A DNA stretch of 64,000 bases, taken from Woeseia sp. (GTDB taxonomy: Bacteria > Pseudomonadota > Gammaproteobacteria > Steroidobacterales > Woeseiaceae). Where the stretch lies: assembly GCA_021773015.1 (NCBI GenBank), contig JAJFKW010000001.1, positions 2,835,305 to 2,899,304 of the forward strand. Reading direction: 5' to 3'. Position 1 is the stretch's first letter. Each line of letters starts with the position of its first letter. Positions 15,924 through 24,509 of the stretch are shown here, piece by piece. Under the pieces are notes generated by a model. That model was given only the letters and a program-made list of their open reading frames with translations, was not told the origin of the DNA and ran no database searches. A program made the translations under genes and the position numbers.

Positions 15924-15995
15924 TAATCAGAAGTTATTTCTCTGTGCGGTAATCGAGTGCTATAGGACCTGCACATTTTCGTTATTTAGTGTGAG

Positions 15996-17708
15996 ATGAG
16001 TCTCGATCATCCATCAACGGATTCGGATGAGCCAAGCCATTGGGGATTGATTGACCGGATATACGAAACCGGCCAGAGCCCCAAAGCATGGCCTTTGTTG
16101 GTCGACAGTCTCTTCAACAGTTTCAGGTTTGACGAAAATATTGATTCAGGCAGTGCTGCACTTGGCACATCTTTGCATGAATTGTGGCCGCATTTCGAAC
16201 GCGCGCTTTCGCTGAATACCTATATCGACGGTATTGCAGACAATACGACTGCAAGCCCATTTGCGGATGTTCCTTATCCGTTTGTTGTCGTCAACAATAC
16301 GTTCGACGTTGTTTACCGCAACGCGGAGAGCGTAAATCTGTTCCCGCCGCAGTCCGGGGTTGAGGTCGGTGTTCAAAAAATCAGTATCACAAATGCTGAT
16401 ATTTCGAGGAAGTTAACAACACTGGTAGCTGGCATTCCGGCAACAGAGCCGGCCCGATCGATCACGCCAATATATCGTGATGAGCAATCGAATAACCACC
16501 TCGTCGCTATATCGTTACCCAGAATGACGGGCGGGAACCTACTGGCGCTAGGATGGTTCGATCCGATTGATCAAGGCCTGTTGACGGCTGAGCACTTTCG
16601 GCAGCTGTATCAGTTGACGGACGCTGAGTCCAAAGTGCTAAACCAGGTTCTTCGTGGTCAAGAGACGGATCAGGTTGCGAAATCCTTGGTCATCGGATCG
16701 GCGACTGTAAGAACGCACCTCAAGAGTATCTATCGAAAAACAGCCACAACCGGAAAGACGGACCTCATTCAAACGGTGCGTTGTGGTCCGGCTTTGTTGA
16801 GCCGGTTTTTGGCGCCGCGGACCGAGATGTATGCGGATACAAAAGAGGCTCGAAATCGGCGTAATCAGATACTAGAGTTGCACGACGGCCGCGAAATGGG
16901 CTTTGCAGAGTTTGGTGCACCCAATGGCAGGCCGGTATTGCTGGTACACAATTTGATTGGCTCACGCCTACAGCTACCGACTAGTGAAGACAATTTGGTT
17001 GCACAGAATCTGCGGCTGATTGTGCCGGACCGCCCGGGTGTTGGCCTTTCAGGTTTTCACTCGCACCGGAGTTTTCATTATTGGACAAATGACATCGGCG
17101 AGCTGGCGGATCATCTGCGCATACAGAAATTTCACCTCATCGGTTCGTCAATGGGTGCGATCTATGGATTGGCATTGGCGCAAGGCCTGCCGGACCGCAT
17201 TGAGCGTTACGCGATGGTGAGCTGTTTGCCAGAAATCGCAGACGTTAAGGCAGCGCGCAAATTGTTGCCAAGCACTTGTCGCTTGTTCTTGCTGGCACGC
17301 TATGCACCAGCAGTACTCGAAATTATCCTGAAATTCATCGTTAGGAAGGGGCCCGAGGCGTATCTCGATGAACTTGTGTGTGATTTACCGGCCCTTGATC
17401 AACGCCTATATGAGGATCCGGCGTTTAACCGAATGATGGTTCGCGCGGTTAGCGAAACGTTGCGCCAGGGCACCGCCTCAATATTCAATGACATTCGCAT
17501 AATGGCAAGCCCATGGCAGCTATCACCAGAGTCGATATCCATTCCAGTGCACTTTTGGCACGGTGAAGACGACACTATGGCGCCACTCCCCATGATCCGG
17601 GAATTTGCGGCAAAAATCCCAGACTGCAAGCAACGGTTGGTCGAAAGAGAATCGCACTGGTTACTGTTTCGGCAGTGGAATGCGATTATCGCCGAATTGC
17701 TGCGGTAG
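15996..17708 (+). CDS. LuxR HTH - alpha/beta hydrolase fusion, 570 aa
   Basis: Three parts are seen. Residues 1-200 resemble the sensor of the preceding regulator, including a PAS-like PFVVVNNTFDVVYRN. Residues about 205-265 are the LuxR helix-turn-helix (LTDAESKVLNQVLRGQETDQVAKS then SATVRTHLKSIYRKT). Residues 290-570 are an alpha/beta hydrolase with GSSMG (nucleophile Ser385), GEDDTMAP (Asp526) and ESHWL (His554), so the catalytic triad looks complete. DNA-binding and hydrolase activity in one chain suggests it senses, cleaves or binds an ester, lactone or similar ligand to control transcription. No transmembrane segment. Fusions of this type are known but little characterised; the ligand here is unknown. 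Confidence 0.85.
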   Translation: MSLDHPSTDSDEPSHWGLIDRIYETGQSPKAWPLLVDSLFNSFRFDENIDSGSAALGTSLHELWPHFERALSLNTYIDGIADNTTASPFADVPYPFVVVNNTFDVVYRNAESVNLFPPQSGVEVGVQKISITNADISRKLTTLVAGIPATEPARSITPIYRDEQSNNHLVAISLPRMTGGNLLALGWFDPIDQGLLTAEHFRQLYQLTDAESKVLNQVLRGQETDQVAKSLVIGSATVRTHLKSIYRKTATTGKTDLIQTVRCGPALLSRFLAPRTEMYADTKEARNRRNQILELHDGREMGFAEFGAPNGRPVLLVHNLIGSRLQLPTSEDNLVAQNLRLIVPDRPGVGLSGFHSHRSFHYWTNDIGELADHLRIQKFHLIGSSMGAIYGLALAQGLPDRIERYAMVSCLPEIADVKAARKLLPSTCRLFLLARYAPAVLEIILKFIVRKGPEAYLDELVCDLPALDQRLYEDPAFNRMMVRAVSETLRQGTASIFNDIRIMASPWQLSPESISIPVHFWHGEDDTMAPLPMIREFAAKIPDCKQRLVERESHWLLFRQWNAIIAELLR

Positions 17709-17824
17709 CTCACCGTCAAAACGGTTGATACATAAAATAGCTAAAACGTGATTTGAAATCCGTAGTGCCAAAGTGACAATTGGCGTCGCGGATTAGACAC
17801 ACAAAACACTTAGCTATTTGCAGC

Positions 17825-18463
17825 ATGACATGGCAATTTGGGCAGGTGACGACCGATTACGAAACGATTTACAGAAAAACGGCTCACGCGTTGGGTTCTC
17901 CGTCAAAGGAGATCGTACAATTTTTCAGGTCGTATGAAAAAAATCACGCCCGAGTTCTTGATATTGGTTGCGGACAAGGGCGAGATGCACATTTCGTTGG
18001 GCGTTTAGGGCACCGGGTAACCGGTGTCGACTTGCCGCGTTCAGGCATTCGCAATTTGCTGAAGGACGCCGCAAGCGAAGAGTTGCAGATCGATGCAAGA
18101 GTTGCAGATATTCGTACGTATCATCCAGAATTTGGTGTCGATATTCTACTCCTCGATAGAACTTTACACATGTTGACAGACGCTGAGCGAAGCGCAGTCC
18201 TTGGTCGATTGTTGAGTTGCATCAACGTCGAGAGTTTTGTATTGATCGTTGACGAACGGCGTAATATTGCGCAGCTTCAGTCCATATTTGATGCGTCACT
18301 ACACAATTGGCGCGCAATACTAAAAAACCGTGGGTTACTTTTCTTGAGCGGCGCATGTAAAACATTCGCTGCTGTCAGTATCGACATAAATCCCGCCGAG
18401 GCTAGTCGCGCTCTAGTGCAGCTAGGTCCCCGGACAATAGCTCTGTTTGAATCATGCGAATGA
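17825..18463 (+). CDS. Class I SAM-dependent methyltransferase (TehB-like)
   Basis: An upstream TTG (17780) would extend the frame, but the ATG at 17825 (MTWQFGQVTTDYETIYRK) fits the family better. The SAM-binding motif I is RVLDIGCGQGRDAHFVGRLGHRVTGVD (about residues 43-69), followed by an acidic motif II and LLLDRTLHMLTD (post-motif). It resembles the TehB/tellurite-type and small-metabolite methyltransferases. The DLPRSGIRNL stretch is where these proteins hold the adenosine. The 3' end overlaps the convergent membrane gene by 62 nt. Substrate unknown. Confidence 0.8.
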   Translation: MTWQFGQVTTDYETIYRKTAHALGSPSKEIVQFFRSYEKNHARVLDIGCGQGRDAHFVGRLGHRVTGVDLPRSGIRNLLKDAASEELQIDARVADIRTYHPEFGVDILLLDRTLHMLTDAERSAVLGRLLSCINVESFVLIVDERRNIAQLQSIFDASLHNWRAILKNRGLLFLSGACKTFAAVSIDINPAEASRALVQLGPRTIALFESCE

Positions 18464-18938
18464 AATACATACACGTTACAGAGAAGCCCAATACAAGCGT
18501 TAGAAAATACGCGCCGAAGGAACGGTCGAATACAATGCCAGCCGCGTTGAGCAGGTTGATGCCAATACCAATAATAGATAAAGCAATGGCGGAGAATTGA
18601 ACGATGCTGCTGTGATGCTGATCGCGTTTTACTCGCCTTGCAATACGCAGCATCACAACAGTCAAAGCTATGCCAAAGACCCCAAATATTCCGCTAGACC
18701 AAGCCCATACAGCATCGTCAGGCATTTCGAAATGAATGAACACGATGGGTAGCAGTGCCGCTAGAAGGGTCCGAAATGCGGTGACAATCATCACCGACAT
18801 TCTCGAAATGTCTTCCCCAGTCCAATTGCCAGTTCCGCGATTACCCAATGCCGCGACGATGCCGCTAAAGCCAACAACTACAAGCGTCAATTCGGCAATC
18901 GCCCAGAGCGAGTCAATATACATAAAGACAATCACCAT
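18402..18938 (-). CDS. Polytopic membrane protein, 178 aa
   Basis: At least four hydrophobic segments are visible (about residues 8-30, 51-70, 82-100, 115-135 and 144-163), with short polar loops and a basic loop (RIARRVKRDQHH) between the third and fourth. A second start lies at codon 6 (18923). It has no motif I recognise. Its last 62 nt overlap the end of the convergent methyltransferase gene, an unusually long tail-to-tail overlap. The strong membrane composition argues the frame is real. Confidence 0.6.
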   Translation of the reverse strand: MVIVFMYIDSLWAIAELTLVVVGFSGIVAALGNRGTGNWTGEDISRMSVMIVTAFRTLLAALLPIVFIHFEMPDDAVWAWSSGIFGVFGIALTVVMLRIARRVKRDQHHSSIVQFSAIALSIIGIGINLLNAAGIVFDRSFGAYFLTLVLGFSVTCMYFIRMIQTELLSGDLAALERD

Positions 18939-19148
18939 GAGTTAGTTAGCGCTATTTTCGCACGATTATGACGATGTATCATCGGCTTTGGCTGCCGCAT
19001 GCCGCCGAGACTTCCTGTTCACCCTTCAAGTTAACGACGGACGGGCCGATAAGGGTACGTGAAAGTTGCGATTTTCTGTCAGCCATTGGAACGAGGCGCG
19101 TCGGTGCCTGACCGATGCACCGAAATAGCCCGTGGAAGCATAGTTAAG

Positions 19149-20588
19149 ATGAATATATCCAAGAAGCTATCGATCATCGTTCTTTTGACGATCATAGAAG
19201 TAAGCATCACGATTGGTGCCGCGTGTGAAATCGCGAAAGGGGCAACTTTCCAACAATTAAACGTACTGCACCTTAAATTCAATGCCCAATTCTCTCGAAA
19301 GTTGGTTGATATTCAAAACGGCGCGCGAATCAATCCACAGTCGTTGACAAATGTGGTTACCGATGTTCGTCAACAGCCCCTCGACTGTTTGACGCTCGTC
19401 AACTTCCTTGACGAATTCATTATGAAGCAGATCGGTACACATTACGCTCTTGGCCTGTGCCAATCGGATATCGATGTTGCGAACAGCGCTTTGATCGCGA
19501 TCGATCGCTACGCTGAAGGCAGCATTGGTAGAAGCGCACTGCTAACGGAACTTCAAACGGCTGCGGAAGAGTTCAATGCGAATTCTGCGGAGTTCGAGCC
19601 ACCGATCGCGAAGACCGTTGCATTCATTCTTAAGACACTTATACCACTCATTATTTTCATATCGATATTCAATATTGCCTTCATAACCTACCTTTCCAGG
19701 ACTATTTCGGCATCGATACGCAACGCAATTGGAATGCTGCAACACAGTAATTCCGAACGTGATTTGGGCGACGATGTCGAGGAAAATATATCCGGTGAAC
19801 TGGCAGAGTTGTTGACCGTCGCCAGGCAGAGGATCAGAAGCGATATTCTCAATCGGGAGCTGAGCACGGAGTTGGAGCTGGAAGTCGAAAAAAGAACGGA
19901 ATCACTACAAATAGTCAACGCGGAACTCGCCGAGTTCGCCTATCGTGCTTCGCATGACCTGAAAGCCCCATTATCGTCAGCGAAGGGACTGGCACGCTTC
20001 GTCAGCCAGGATATCGACGCTGGTGATTTAGACGAGGCTAAGCTCAATGCACAAAAGATCTGCATTCAGATGGAGGCGCTGGAGAAGCTAGTGGTCGACA
20101 TTTTGTCGCTGGCTCGCGCGGACCTGGGTACAGATCAGAAAGAGCCGGTCGACTTCAAGATACTGATCCGTGACATCAAGGGACGCCTCTACGGGCAGAC
20201 GGAGGATGCGAGCTTTGCGGTCATAGAAGACATTGAAGTCTCAACGCCGTTGGTAGCTGAGAAAACCAGGCTCGCTCAGATTATTGAGAATTTGGTCTCA
20301 AACGCGATCAAGTACAGGGATGCAAAGAAAGAGAAGCCATTCGTGATCATCAGCGTGTCCGACGATAGTGACTCGTACTCTCTAACGGTGCAAGACAATG
20401 GTATCGGGATACCGGAAGCACGACGCAGTGAAGTATTCGAAATGTTCAAGCGCTTCCACCCCGACGTCGGAGCTGGAACCGGCCTTGGGCTGGCGATTGT
20501 GAAAAAGCACGTAGATTACCTGTGCGGGAAAATAGATTTTGAATCTTCCGAGGACGGCACAACGTTTGCTGTTCAGATCCCCAAATAG
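19149..20588 (+). CDS. Membrane sensor histidine kinase, 479 aa
   Basis: The frame opens upstream at GTG 19059, but ATG 19149 (MNISKKLSIIVLLTIIEV) puts the first transmembrane segment at the N-terminus and follows GGAAG, so it is preferred. A periplasmic sensor of about 120 residues is followed by a second helix (near AFILKTLIPLIIFISIFNIAFI). Next come a linker coiled coil, HisKA with the phospho-acceptor His269 (ASHDLKAP), and the ATPase domain with N box ENLVSNAIKY, G1 DNGIGIP, and GTGLGLAIVKKH. It phosphorylates a response regulator, most likely the product of the next gene (8 nt away). The periplasmic domain is not recognisable, so the signal is unknown. Confidence 0.88.
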   Translation: MNISKKLSIIVLLTIIEVSITIGAACEIAKGATFQQLNVLHLKFNAQFSRKLVDIQNGARINPQSLTNVVTDVRQQPLDCLTLVNFLDEFIMKQIGTHYALGLCQSDIDVANSALIAIDRYAEGSIGRSALLTELQTAAEEFNANSAEFEPPIAKTVAFILKTLIPLIIFISIFNIAFITYLSRTISASIRNAIGMLQHSNSERDLGDDVEENISGELAELLTVARQRIRSDILNRELSTELELEVEKRTESLQIVNAELAEFAYRASHDLKAPLSSAKGLARFVSQDIDAGDLDEAKLNAQKICIQMEALEKLVVDILSLARADLGTDQKEPVDFKILIRDIKGRLYGQTEDASFAVIEDIEVSTPLVAEKTRLAQIIENLVSNAIKYRDAKKEKPFVIISVSDDSDSYSLTVQDNGIGIPEARRSEVFEMFKRFHPDVGAGTGLGLAIVKKHVDYLCGKIDFESSEDGTTFAVQIPK

Positions 20589-20596
20589 GCTGCGAT

Positions 20597-21025
20597 GTGA
20601 GTGATCTGTCTGTTCTTATTGTCGATGACAATGAGGTCGACCGTTATCTGCTACGACGGCAGTTATATGAAACAGGTCTCAACCTCGAAGTTTTTGAGGA
20701 AGTTGACGGGGGAGCCGCGCTCACTTTTCTACAGAACTTCGATCAGAATAGCGCAGATTGTCCCGATACTTGCCCGCCGACCATCATCTTTCTCGATATC
20801 AACATGCCGGTTTTGACCGGTTTAGAGTTTTTGGAAAAATTCGCAATCTTGCATCGGCGCGAGGTCTTCAGGTCGTGCATTGTCATGATGTTCACGTCCT
20901 CAGAGCAAATAGAAGACATGCATAGCATTGAGCGTTTTGAGTTTGTCAAAGACTACCTGGTGAAAGGTTCTATCTCGGCAGCTGATTTGCGTCATCGAGT
21001 CGAACGGGCAATATCCATCGATTAA
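20597..21025 (+). CDS. Single-domain response regulator (Rcp1-like)
   Basis: 142 residues forming only a receiver domain: DD at 10-11, the phospho-acceptor Asp in FLDINMP, Thr/Ser in MFTSSE and the conserved Lys in DYLVKGSI. The long loop with QNFDQNSADCPDTCPP before FLDINMP is the kind of insertion seen in Rcp1-type receivers that partner with phytochrome-like kinases. With no output domain it probably acts through phosphotransfer or protein binding. The start is GTG, 8 nt after the kinase gene. Confidence 0.85.
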   Translation: MSDLSVLIVDDNEVDRYLLRRQLYETGLNLEVFEEVDGGAALTFLQNFDQNSADCPDTCPPTIIFLDINMPVLTGLEFLEKFAILHRREVFRSCIVMMFTSSEQIEDMHSIERFEFVKDYLVKGSISAADLRHRVERAISID

Positions 21026-21154
21026 TGTAACGCGTACATTTTGCCGAACGGATCTTGCGATTCTAAGACTTCCCATAGCAGCGCGTCTTTGAAAGTTGGT
21101 CGCAGCTGATGTTGGGTGTGCACCGAAGACGTGACTTAAGCTGTCGAAAAGATA

Positions 21155-21181
21155 CGGGTCAGATCCTTCCGATCTGACCCG
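21155..21181. terminator. Perfect hairpin between convergent genes
   Basis: CGGGTCAGATC (21155-21165) and GATCTGACCCG (21171-21181) are exact 11-base arms with a 5-base loop. It lies between two convergent stops (21025 and 21200), so it could end transcription from either side, but there is no U-run. The symmetry also recalls REP-type palindromes. A plain terminator is the default reading. Confidence 0.55.
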
Positions 21182-21199
21182 CAGCAAACGCGGCTACAT

Positions 21200-23476
21200 T
21201 TATTGCCCCTCTGGCAGTATCTCGAATACGTCGAGTACGTAACGACCTTCGTCCAATGGCGCTCCCTGTCCTGGTGCAACACCATCGAAGTCAAAGTCGC
21301 AACAAAATGTGACTCCCAACGCATAGGTTCCGTCGATAGGTACATCAAATAGAAATCCTGATAGTAAGGGATTGGGTCCGAATCCTTTGTCGTCGTTTGC
21401 GGCAATGAAAATCGCAGTATCCGGATCGCACTTGCCAGGCTTACCGGATTTCTTGCTATCGCCGCAATACCATAGTCCCATCACGGAATCGATTTGACCG
21501 GTGACGATCTCTGCAAGCAATGTGTTGCCGGCACTAGCGTTGAATCGATAGAAGTCCACGTCAGCGGCAGAAGGCGAAATGCCGGTAAACCGTCGGCGCG
21601 TATCAATACTATCGAACGCCAATGTTACCTTTGATGCGCGGTCGAGGCCGTTGTTGCGCTCAAAGCGATCTCGATATGCTCTTCCTCCGTCGTCGAATCG
21701 CAGCAACCGATATTCCAGGTCCTGGTCATTGTCGGTAAACGACTCAAATACGGCCGCGTCATTTCTCAGACGAATCTTGCGAAATCCATAGCGACTGATT
21801 CTCGAAAGGTCATCCTCTGTCTCGAATCCGCTGGCAGCGAACCCGCCTGCGCTGAAACCTGCGATGCCATTTTCCGCTGTCATATCGCCGTAGAACATCA
21901 AAACGTCCGAGCCGAAACCATACCCGTGCTTGCTCTTGGTGCAGTCGCCGGAGTTTTTGGCAAGGTGTATCAGAAAGGAATTGGATCCGATTCCGCCAAA
22001 TTCGGGAACGCCCTGCCATACGGCCGAGAACGAATAGGGTGTTTGATGATAAACCACCTGACCGCCCTGGTTGGGCGAAAGGTCAGTCCAAAGGCCGGCC
22101 ATTCGAGCCGGTCCGCTCAGAAACGCGTTTTCGTTCGGAAGGAAGTTGAAGAAGCTGTTGTCCGCTCCACCGAGCGTCAAGAATCCGTTGCCGTTGACGA
22201 TTACCGAATTAAACGATTGTCCTGCGACACAAAAATCGAACGACAATGGGATTTCGACATTGCCGTCGTCACCCGTTGGCAGCGGTGAACCCGGCGGCGG
22301 AATATTGAAGAAAATATCGATACCCTCTGACGGAAGCCCTGCCATTGCCGTGATCGCCTCGAACACCTGTGGGTCGTCAGTTGTCGAGTCGCCAGACTCA
22401 TTAGGCCCGTTATAGAACTCTTCAGGTCCTGGCAGCGGGCTTAGCGGTGTCGTGCTAAAGCCACCATCGAGAATCTCGTCGATGTACACGGCGTACTGTG
22501 CGCCGGGAGTCAGTCCGGTAATGCGATATGTGCCGACAATCGGATCTGATTGCAACGTCGAGTCTGTGAAATCACTAGATATTGCCGATACCGCATCGAA
22601 AAATGGATTGCTGAGATTTCTGGCGATGACGTTGACACCGGTTCTCTTGGATTGGCCGAGAAACACCGTGCCCGCGATCGTCCCCGTGCTGCCAGCAAAA
22701 TCCTCAGCGGGATAAAGCGTCGAGGCACTCGCTATATCATCGGCTGCTGGTGTTTGCGTCCCAACTGCGGGGCCGAAATAGAATGGATACATTGTCTCTA
22801 TATACGCCTGGCCGTTCGCAATGATGGGAGGCCCCGGCGGAACTGGAAAATTATCGCCCGGTCCCGGCCCTGCCGAATCGCCTAAGCCGATGAACAGCTG
22901 TCCGTTAACAACGGCGTGTGCAAAATTACTGAAGTGTCCAAACTCGTGAACCGAAATATCCACAGCTGCTGTAAGGTCTGTAAAGGAAGGGCCGTTCAAA
23001 AAGGACGAGCCTTCGATTATCGTGCAGGTTGCCGGAATGGTGAATTCCGGTCCAGCGAAGCCGAGGATTCCGGAACCCGGGCCAAAAAGTAAATCGAAAA
23101 TCTCTCCACTATCGTCAAACACAATTGCGGAGAGCCCATCCGGTGCGACCGGGTTAAGGAATGGACCAAAATTCGTAATGTCTACGTCAACAGAAATGTT
23201 TTCACCCTCGACGTACGACAAACTAGATGTTGGAATATTCTCCCACGCATCAAACGCGGTCCGAATGAGAGCAGACGCATCTGCAGCCGTTACCGGTCCG
23301 AGGTCGCCCTGATCCAGGTTGTAAACGATGTCAGTACCACCATTCGCCCAAAGGAATGGTTCGCCGCTTTCACAAACAGCGAGTGGGCCTGCCGCCAATG
23401 CCGGTGCCGAAAATCCTAATGCCATTGCGACAACCGCGACGCTTAGGAACGAGTTTTTCATAGTGATGTATTTCAT
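21200..23476 (-). CDS. Secreted metzincin-type zinc protease with PPC-like tail, 758 aa
   Basis: A Sec signal peptide (to about residue 29, APALAAGP) precedes a matrixin-like catalytic domain with the zinc motif HEFGHFSNFAH (HExxHxxxxxH, 177-187) and a probable Met-turn at Met229 (ETMYPF). Next is a carboxypeptidase-regulatory-like beta domain (about 263-345), a longer region with no family I recognise, and a C-terminal domain (about 610-750; FERNNGLDRASKV, DVDFYRFNASAG) resembling bacterial pre-peptidase C-terminal domains that help export or attach secreted proteases. The start is set by GGAGG 7 bases upstream. It is probably an extracellular or periplasmic protease, encoded with its secreted partner 11 nt upstream. 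Confidence 0.8.
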   Translation of the reverse strand: MKYITMKNSFLSVAVVAMALGFSAPALAAGPLAVCESGEPFLWANGGTDIVYNLDQGDLGPVTAADASALIRTAFDAWENIPTSSLSYVEGENISVDVDITNFGPFLNPVAPDGLSAIVFDDSGEIFDLLFGPGSGILGFAGPEFTIPATCTIIEGSSFLNGPSFTDLTAAVDISVHEFGHFSNFAHAVVNGQLFIGLGDSAGPGPGDNFPVPPGPPIIANGQAYIETMYPFYFGPAVGTQTPAADDIASASTLYPAEDFAGSTGTIAGTVFLGQSKRTGVNVIARNLSNPFFDAVSAISSDFTDSTLQSDPIVGTYRITGLTPGAQYAVYIDEILDGGFSTTPLSPLPGPEEFYNGPNESGDSTTDDPQVFEAITAMAGLPSEGIDIFFNIPPPGSPLPTGDDGNVEIPLSFDFCVAGQSFNSVIVNGNGFLTLGGADNSFFNFLPNENAFLSGPARMAGLWTDLSPNQGGQVVYHQTPYSFSAVWQGVPEFGGIGSNSFLIHLAKNSGDCTKSKHGYGFGSDVLMFYGDMTAENGIAGFSAGGFAASGFETEDDLSRISRYGFRKIRLRNDAAVFESFTDNDQDLEYRLLRFDDGGRAYRDRFERNNGLDRASKVTLAFDSIDTRRRFTGISPSAADVDFYRFNASAGNTLLAEIVTGQIDSVMGLWYCGDSKKSGKPGKCDPDTAIFIAANDDKGFGPNPLLSGFLFDVPIDGTYALGVTFCCDFDFDGVAPGQGAPLDEGRYVLDVFEILPEGQ

Positions 23477-23487
23477 GTCGTATCCTC

Positions 23488-24066
23488 CTAATTGCCGAGC
23501 AGTCGCTGGATGCGATCTGCGAGTGCGCTATATTCAATCGGTCCACGATCCGGTAGGCCTTGTCGGTCCATATCGCGAAATAGACCTGCGTTCTTGGCTT
23601 CGTTCATGACAGTGCCTTCTTTTAGGAAGTGAAACGCGCCCTGCCCGACACCCACTGTTGTTGACAACCCAACTCGACTGGGTGCGGTAAGAAACAGCAG
23701 ATAGTCCTGACCCGATTTCAGGTTCGGCCCTTCAAACACGCTTGCTGTGCGCATGAACTCGCGATCAAAGGTCGCAGCCTTCAACGAACCAAACATCGTG
23801 ATTTCCGTCAGGTTTTCAGCATCTGTTGAGGCGCTGCCCTTTAGCACTTCTTTGACACGCACAAGATATTTGATGGTCGGCAATTCTGAGCCGCCGGCGG
23901 AAACTGTGCCGATCTCAATACCGATTATGGTGCCGTGGATTATGCGTTCAGCATTTGTCGTCATTTCTCCCAGATTCATTTGCCTTACCATTGTTGCGAG
24001 CGCCTGCACACCTGAAAACAGTGCAAGGGTTACGGCAATCCAGATGGATAATTTTTGAATTCTCAT
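23488..24066 (-). CDS. Secreted protein, operon partner of the metzincin, 192 aa
   Basis: A signal peptide (MRIQKLSIWIAVTLALFSGVQA) precedes a mature domain of about 165 residues with a pattern of the type N.GEMT..A..I..G.I.G.E, then VRVKEVLKGS and a FEGPNLKSGQDYLLFL stretch. This layout is common in proteins adjacent to matrixin-type secreted proteases in marine bacteria; they may act as inhibitors, chaperones or binding partners, but I know of no assigned role. A strong RBS (GGGAG, six bases before ATG) and the short spacing indicate it is the first gene of the two-gene operon. Confidence 0.7.
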   Translation of the reverse strand: MRIQKLSIWIAVTLALFSGVQALATMVRQMNLGEMTTNAERIIHGTIIGIEIGTVSAGGSELPTIKYLVRVKEVLKGSASTDAENLTEITMFGSLKAATFDREFMRTASVFEGPNLKSGQDYLLFLTAPSRVGLSTTVGVGQGAFHFLKEGTVMNEAKNAGLFRDMDRQGLPDRGPIEYSALADRIQRLLGN

Positions 24067-24277
24067 AGCTTTCTCCCGTATGCATATGAGTAAAAGGTAT
24101 AAGCCTACAATACGAATGATGCAAGTGGTCCAAAAATGACGTATTTGGAGCCCGAGTTATTGGTGATGTCAAAGCTGCGGCAGATCAGAAGCAGATTGCC
24201 CGAAGCACACTGAAGAGCAGTCAAATTCAATTGCTTACGGAATAGTCTTAATTTGTTGATTGACAAGACGTGCTAAG

Positions 24278-24433
24278 TCAACCAGTTAGTCCAGCATCGA
24301 GATTCTCGATCGATGTCAAAAGTGGTCGCTGGAATTGCGCAATAATTCGCGCTGCTGATGGTGCTAATTCACGGACAAAAGCGCGATAACCGGCAACGTG
24401 CGGTGAGATAAAATGCGCCTTACTGGTGTCTAT
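24278..24433 (-). pseudogene. Remnant of a D-2-hydroxyacid dehydrogenase, C-terminus only
   Basis: The minus strand has a 51-codon frame, TGA at 24278-24280, whose translation contains AHFISPHVAGY followed by an arginine/acidic helix and PLL. That closely resembles the C-terminal end of D-isomer-specific 2-hydroxyacid dehydrogenases (the SPHVAG motif with the catalytic His). An in-frame TAG lies seven codons ahead, no start codon is at hand, and the NAD-binding and substrate domains are missing. It is probably the tail of a gene lost by deletion. The rest of the 24067-24509 interval shows no gene. Confidence 0.5.
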
Positions 24434-24509
24434 CTATTCGCGACCGTTTCGCCGATTGTGTTGCTCGACAGACTTCGCGGATGTTGTCGGAATAATTCGT
24501 CGCGAGTCG

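Noticed and set aside
19102-19122. CGGTGC/GCACCG dyad before the histidine kinase start
   Set aside because: Short arms and no relation to a promoter; it lies inside the alternative N-terminal extension of the kinase and is likely coincidental.
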